Source: Candidatus Bathyarchaeota archaeon (GTDB taxonomy: Archaea > Thermoproteota > Bathyarchaeia > Bathyarchaeales > Bathyarchaeaceae). Taken from it: 7,546 bases of DNA. Both the position numbers and the translations under genes were made by a program. Shown here one piece after another: positions 5,513-7,546 of this stretch; the stretch's first letter is position 1; the number at the start of each line of letters is the position of its first letter. Where the stretch lies: positions 1-7,546 of the forward strand of contig JAPUUO010000067.1 of the NCBI GenBank assembly GCA_026967815.1, given 5' to 3'. The notes beneath the pieces were generated by a model, which saw nothing but the letters and a program-made list of their open reading frames with translations, was not told the origin of the DNA and searched no databases.

Positions 5513-6162
5513 TTTATTCGTCTCTGAAGCAGATTTGTAAGGATGGTGATGGCAAAAACTATTGCCAAAAGTATGACCATTAGCTGAATGCTATACTCTA
5601 TGTTTCCTCTATTGACTTCCATCGCTATAACTGTTGTAAACACTTGTGTATTCCCTCGAAGGTTTGCGCCAACAGCAAGGGCGACCCCCAATTCAGCTAT
5701 GGCTCTGTTAAAGCTCGCTATTATTGCTAGTACGACTCCTCCAATTGATTCTCTAAGAACTGCGAGGGAAGCCTCCGCCTCCGAGGCTCCCAACGTTTTT
5801 GCTAGGTCTTTTATCTCCGGACCTACGGATTCGACGGCGCTGGTTGTTAGACTGACTATTATGGGGGTTACGAGGATTGCTTGACCGATTATTATAGCTT
5901 GGGAGCTGGGGAAGAGGTTGAGAAAACCTAGGGGTCCAGATTTGGAGAAGAGAATGTAGAGGATTAGTCCCAGGGCTACGGTGGGCATCCCAAGTAACGC
6001 GTTGAATACTCCTTTCACCAGCTGTTTCCCTTGAAAAGTTTTCATGCCAATGACTATGCCTGATGGAAGACTCCACAAGACTGAGAGGAGTAGGGCTGTT
6101 CCGGATATGTAGAGAGACCTGATGGTTATCTGGAATATTGGGTCTTGGATAAAATCCCACAT
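5509..6162 (-). CDS. tupB: Tungstate ABC transporter permease
   Basis: A 217-residue integral membrane protein of the binding-protein-dependent transport permease family, which would form the membrane channel as a homodimer. I see five hydrophobic segments at about 12-39, 52-74, 88-110, 138-165 and 190-212. Between the third and fourth is the EAA coupling loop DLAKTLGASEAEASLAVL (119-136), which docks on the ATPase. The size matches TupB (about 220-230 residues) rather than longer molybdate permeases. The ATG at 6162 is preceded by a GGGGG tract (6174-6178) at somewhat long spacing. The gene lies 18 bases after tupA and overlaps tupC by 4 bases, so the three genes form one operon. Confidence 0.92.
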   Translation of the reverse strand: MWDFIQDPIFQITIRSLYISGTALLLSVLWSLPSGIVIGMKTFQGKQLVKGVFNALLGMPTVALGLILYILFSKSGPLGFLNLFPSSQAIIIGQAILVTPIIVSLTTSAVESVGPEIKDLAKTLGASEAEASLAVLRESIGGVVLAIIASFNRAIAELGVALAVGANLRGNTQVFTTVIAMEVNRGNIEYSIQLMVILLAIVFAITILTNLLQRRIK

Positions 6163-6180
6163 GAGTTGAACATCCCCCTA

Positions 6181-7158
6181 TTAGGTGTAGAGTTCTGGAT
6201 GGTTGTCCCAGTATTCTGGGGGACATTCGTATCCGTTAAAGAAGGCATAATTTTTTATCCATCGAACCATGGTTTGGTCTGTGTTTTGTTCAAGGTTGAC
6301 TGCGGGATAGAAGAGACTTTGACCATACACATCTTTACCGAAGTTGGCGATTATTTCTTGTACTTCTTCGGATATGAGGAATTTTATGAAAGTGATGGCG
6401 TCGTCAAAGTTTATGTGGGGGTGTTTTGTTGAATTGCCTGCTATGGCGCTGTAGACGTTTAGCAGTTCTTCTCCTTGTGTTACCAAGGTTTTCAGGGTGA
6501 TTATTCCGCCTTTGTGGTATTTGAGGTAGGTACCCAAATCTGCTAAGGTGTAGGCGTCAAGATTCTCGGCGACCTGCAACGTTTTTCCCATTCCAGCGCC
6601 AGCTTCTACATACCACTCTTCTTCTCGTAGGAGGGTCCAATTGAAGCCAGCAGCGGTCCACAAACCTTTCTCTTTGGTATGGGTTCCAGAATCGTCTCCC
6701 CTTGAAACCCACTTTGCTTCTTTGTTTCTTCCAGCGTTCACGATTTTCGACAGAGCCTGTGTGGGCGTCAAATGTTTTATGTTTGCAGGGTCTGCTTCCG
6801 GTCCTACTATGGCAAAGAAATTGAAGGCTACGATTTTTCTGCAGATTCCGTACCCATTTTCCAGAAACGGCAGTTCCTTTGATGGTGCGTGCACTAGTAT
6901 CATGTCAGCGTCTCCTCTCTGGGCGTGGGTTATGGCTAGGCCCGTTCCCACGGATATGAAGTATACGTCTATGGTGGGATATTTCGTTTCGAACTTATCT
7001 TCGATGGTGTCGAGGAGTTCCGTGTCGTAGAGGCTGGTGGTGGTGGAAATCACAAGTTTCTTCTTTGAAACATCTCCAATGAAAATGGTGGTTCCGGCAA
7101 CGGAAACAACAGCAACGAGGACGAGGGAAATTATCCAGAGTACGATGTCTCTCGGCAT
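6181..7158 (-). CDS. tupA: Tungstate-binding protein of the ABC transporter
   Basis: A 325-residue extracellular binding protein that would capture tungstate and deliver it to TupB. A hydrophobic N-terminal segment (about 6-28) with no lipobox cysteine is a signal peptide or an uncleaved membrane anchor. TupA hallmarks follow: TTTS (39-42), which binds the oxyanion; SVGTG (69-73); SRGDDSGTH (152-160); and EAGAGMGKTL (185-194). These motifs separate TupA from the WtpA and ModA families. After about residue 285 there is a tail rich in Trp, Tyr and Pro, ending at T325, longer than typical TupA; it might contact the membrane or S-layer, but that is a guess. The ATG at 7158 has a good GAGGT ribosome site 6 bases upstream, and a strong TATA box lies about 50 bases upstream. 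The related vanadate-binding VupA type is the main alternative. Confidence 0.92.
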   Translation of the reverse strand: MPRDIVLWIISLVLVAVVSVAGTTIFIGDVSKKKLVISTTTSLYDTELLDTIEDKFETKYPTIDVYFISVGTGLAITHAQRGDADMILVHAPSKELPFLENGYGICRKIVAFNFFAIVGPEADPANIKHLTPTQALSKIVNAGRNKEAKWVSRGDDSGTHTKEKGLWTAAGFNWTLLREEEWYVEAGAGMGKTLQVAENLDAYTLADLGTYLKYHKGGIITLKTLVTQGEELLNVYSAIAGNSTKHPHINFDDAITFIKFLISEEVQEIIANFGKDVYGQSLFYPAVNLEQNTDQTMVRWIKNYAFFNGYECPPEYWDNHPELYT

Positions 7159-7164
7159 TTAATA

Positions 7165-7169
7165 ACCTC
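7165..7169 (-). promoter_or_regulatory. Ribosome binding site of tupA
   Basis: On the minus strand GAGGT, continuing as GAGGTTATT, stands 6 bases before the ATG at 7158 and matches most of the archaeal GGAGGTGAT consensus. It fixes the tupA start. Confidence 0.65.
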
Positions 7170-7171
7170 GT

Positions 7172-7189
7172 TATGTTTAGTCATACATA
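7172..7189. promoter_or_regulatory. Operator-like dyad over the tup transcription start
   Basis: TATGT (7172-7176) and ACATA (7185-7189) form an inverted repeat with an 8-base spacer. It covers the transcription start predicted from the TATA box (about 7187), where a bound repressor would block the operon. Metal-oxyanion regulators are a natural candidate, but the arms are only 5 bp and AT-rich. Confidence 0.25.
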
Positions 7190-7206
7190 TCGGGATCGAA
7201 ACATCC

Positions 7207-7218
7207 TTATATATATAA
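7207..7218 (-). promoter_or_regulatory. Strong TATA box of the tup operon
   Basis: TTATATATATAA is a near-ideal archaeal TATA box. It predicts transcription from about 7187 and a leader of about 29 bases containing the GAGGT site. The element is a perfect palindrome, so it could also position TBP for + strand transcription starting near 7239. Confidence 0.65.
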
Positions 7219-7230
7219 CTAATTTTCTAT

Positions 7231-7265
7231 CGGTAACTTGGTTTCTTTTTGAAACCCGTCAACCG
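7231..7265. repeat. Extended dyad in the tup-abce1 intergenic region
   Basis: An inner stem GGTTTC/GAAACC (7240-7245 with 7251-7256) closes a TTTTT loop. An outer stem CGGT/ACCG (7231-7234 with 7262-7265) embraces it through a 5-by-5 internal loop. It sits just upstream of the tup TATA box and, on the + strand, just at the start of a possible transcript. Its role is unknown. Confidence 0.4.
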
Positions 7266-7323
7266 CGGAAAAAGAACTTGGCGGCGGAGAAATAACATCT
7301 AATGTAGATCCCCTGGTTTTTTT
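7239..7323 (+). ncRNA. Speculative small RNA between tupA and abce1
   Basis: This stretch of about 85 bases is bounded by a start predicted from the palindromic TATA box (7207-7218) and by a T7 run at 7317-7323 that could terminate it. It contains the GGTTTC/GAAACC hairpin, a GC-rich CCGCGG/GGCGGCGG part, and a small ATCTA/TAGAT stem at 7297-7309. I see no tRNA shape, no C/D boxes and no convincing H/ACA box, and no known RNA family is recognised. The rest of the 7159-7498 gap holds the two promoters and small dyads, but no supported gene. Confidence 0.18.
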
Positions 7324-7380
7324 GAATATCCCTAACATTCTCGCCAAATCGGAATATGAAAAAGGTAACTACCCGGAATA

Positions 7381-7390
7381 GTTGTACAAC
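7381..7390. repeat. Perfect 10-bp palindrome upstream of abce1
   Basis: GTTGTACAAC is a perfect palindrome about 60 bases upstream of the abce1 TATA region. It overlaps a second small stem, AACTA (7367-7371) with TAGTT (7379-7383). Either could be an operator, though both are short enough to arise by chance. Confidence 0.35.
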
Positions 7391-7442
7391 CTTGTCTTTT
7401 TGCTCTCGCTTTTAACAATTTGTTTTTGCCTCAATTAAGAGA

Positions 7443-7456
7443 TTTAAGTTTATTAT
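7443..7456 (+). promoter_or_regulatory. TATA-like promoter of abce1
   Basis: TTTAAGTTTATTAT follows an A/G-rich BRE-like AATTAAGAGA. Depending on which part is the box, transcription would begin at about 7472-7479. That leaves a 20-27-base leader holding the GGTG ribosome site at 7483-7486. Confidence 0.42.
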
Positions 7457-7498
7457 TATCTATCACTAATTTTACGTTGATAGGTGCGTAGGAAAAAC

Positions 7499-7546
7499 AT
7501 GGTTCGAATTGCTGTTCTCGATGAGGATCGATGCAAACCCAAGCGT
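7499..7546 (+). CDS. ABCE1/Rli1 ribosome-recycling ATPase, N-terminal fragment
   Basis: Only the first 16 residues are in the window: MVRIAVLDEDRCKPKR. This is the conserved opening of ABCE1 (Rli1), a cytoplasmic twin-ATPase with two N-terminal iron-sulfur clusters that splits ribosomes after termination in archaea and eukaryotes. C12 would be the first cluster cysteine, in the family pattern RxAVxDxDRCxPKxC; the next Cys is expected as the first residue past the window. The ATG is preceded by GGTG (7483-7486). That element also contains an in-frame GTG (7484), which would add five residues, but the ATG start matches the family better. The gene is divergent from tupA and would not share its promoter. 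The identification rests on a short but very characteristic stretch. Confidence 0.85.
   Translation, partial: MVRIAVLDEDRCKPKR

Noticed and set aside
5753..6226. A 157-codon minus-strand frame overlapping tupB and tupA
   Set aside because: It is out of frame with tupB, whose membrane segments and EAA loop are unmistakable. The frame is rich in Ser, Pro, Arg and His, as typical of a shadow.
6641..7030. A 129-codon + strand frame
   Set aside because: It is antisense to tupA across the TTTS and SRGDDSGTH motif regions and has no sensible composition.
7239..7323. C/D-box or H/ACA guide RNA in the tup-abce1 gap
   Set aside because: No RUGAUGA/CUGA boxes are present, and the single ACA is not placed after a proper hairpin, so only an unclassified RNA can be suggested.

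Overview
The window looks like chromosomal DNA from an archaeon, most likely of the TACK group; Bathyarchaeia is my guess from gene style, not something the sequence proves. The signs are: AT-rich TATA-type boxes about 25 bases before inferred transcription starts, GGTG/GAGGT-type ribosome sites, frequent TTG starts, a thiolase-DUF35 pair of the archaeal kind, a small archaeal-type winged-helix protein, and at the right edge the first 16 codons of an ABCE1/Rli1 ribosome-recycling ATPase (ABCE1 occurs in archaea and eukaryotes only).

Left part (1-1200). After a possible 3' end of an unknown + strand gene come two leftward genes. One is a short sugar-nucleotidyltransferase-like protein (172-810). 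The other is a 67-residue winged-helix DNA-binding protein (997-1200). Middle left (1201-2990). A promoter region divergent from the winged-helix gene drives a two-gene operon: a thiolase (start 1341, TTG) and a zinc-ribbon/OB-fold DUF35 partner, 3 bases apart. A strong hairpin at 2950-2969 separates this operon from a convergent HAD-family phosphatase (2991-3716, minus).

Centre (3717-4450). Two small + strand genes of unknown function lie here. The first is a possible helix-turn-helix protein (3860-4099). It appears to be frameshifted at an A5 run, because a protein-like reading frame continues in the +1 frame to 4166. The second is a two-helix membrane protein (start 4227 or 4236).

Right part (4451-7158, minus). 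A complete tungstate uptake operon, tupA-tupB-tupC, is read leftward from a near-ideal TATA box at 7207-7218. It encodes a membrane-anchored or secreted binding protein, a five-helix permease and an ATPase with a C-terminal TOBE-like domain. Together they would bring in tungstate for tungsten-pterin enzymes, none of which is encoded in this window. A 340-base intergenic region full of small dyads separates tup from the divergent abce1 gene.

I found no insertion sequence, CRISPR array, tRNA or rRNA, and no clearly new multi-gene system. The best leads are the apparent frameshift at 4079-4083, the wHTH/thiolase divergent promoter with its dyad, and the tup-abce1 intergenic region, where the palindromic TATA box could also drive a short + strand RNA ending at a T7 run.
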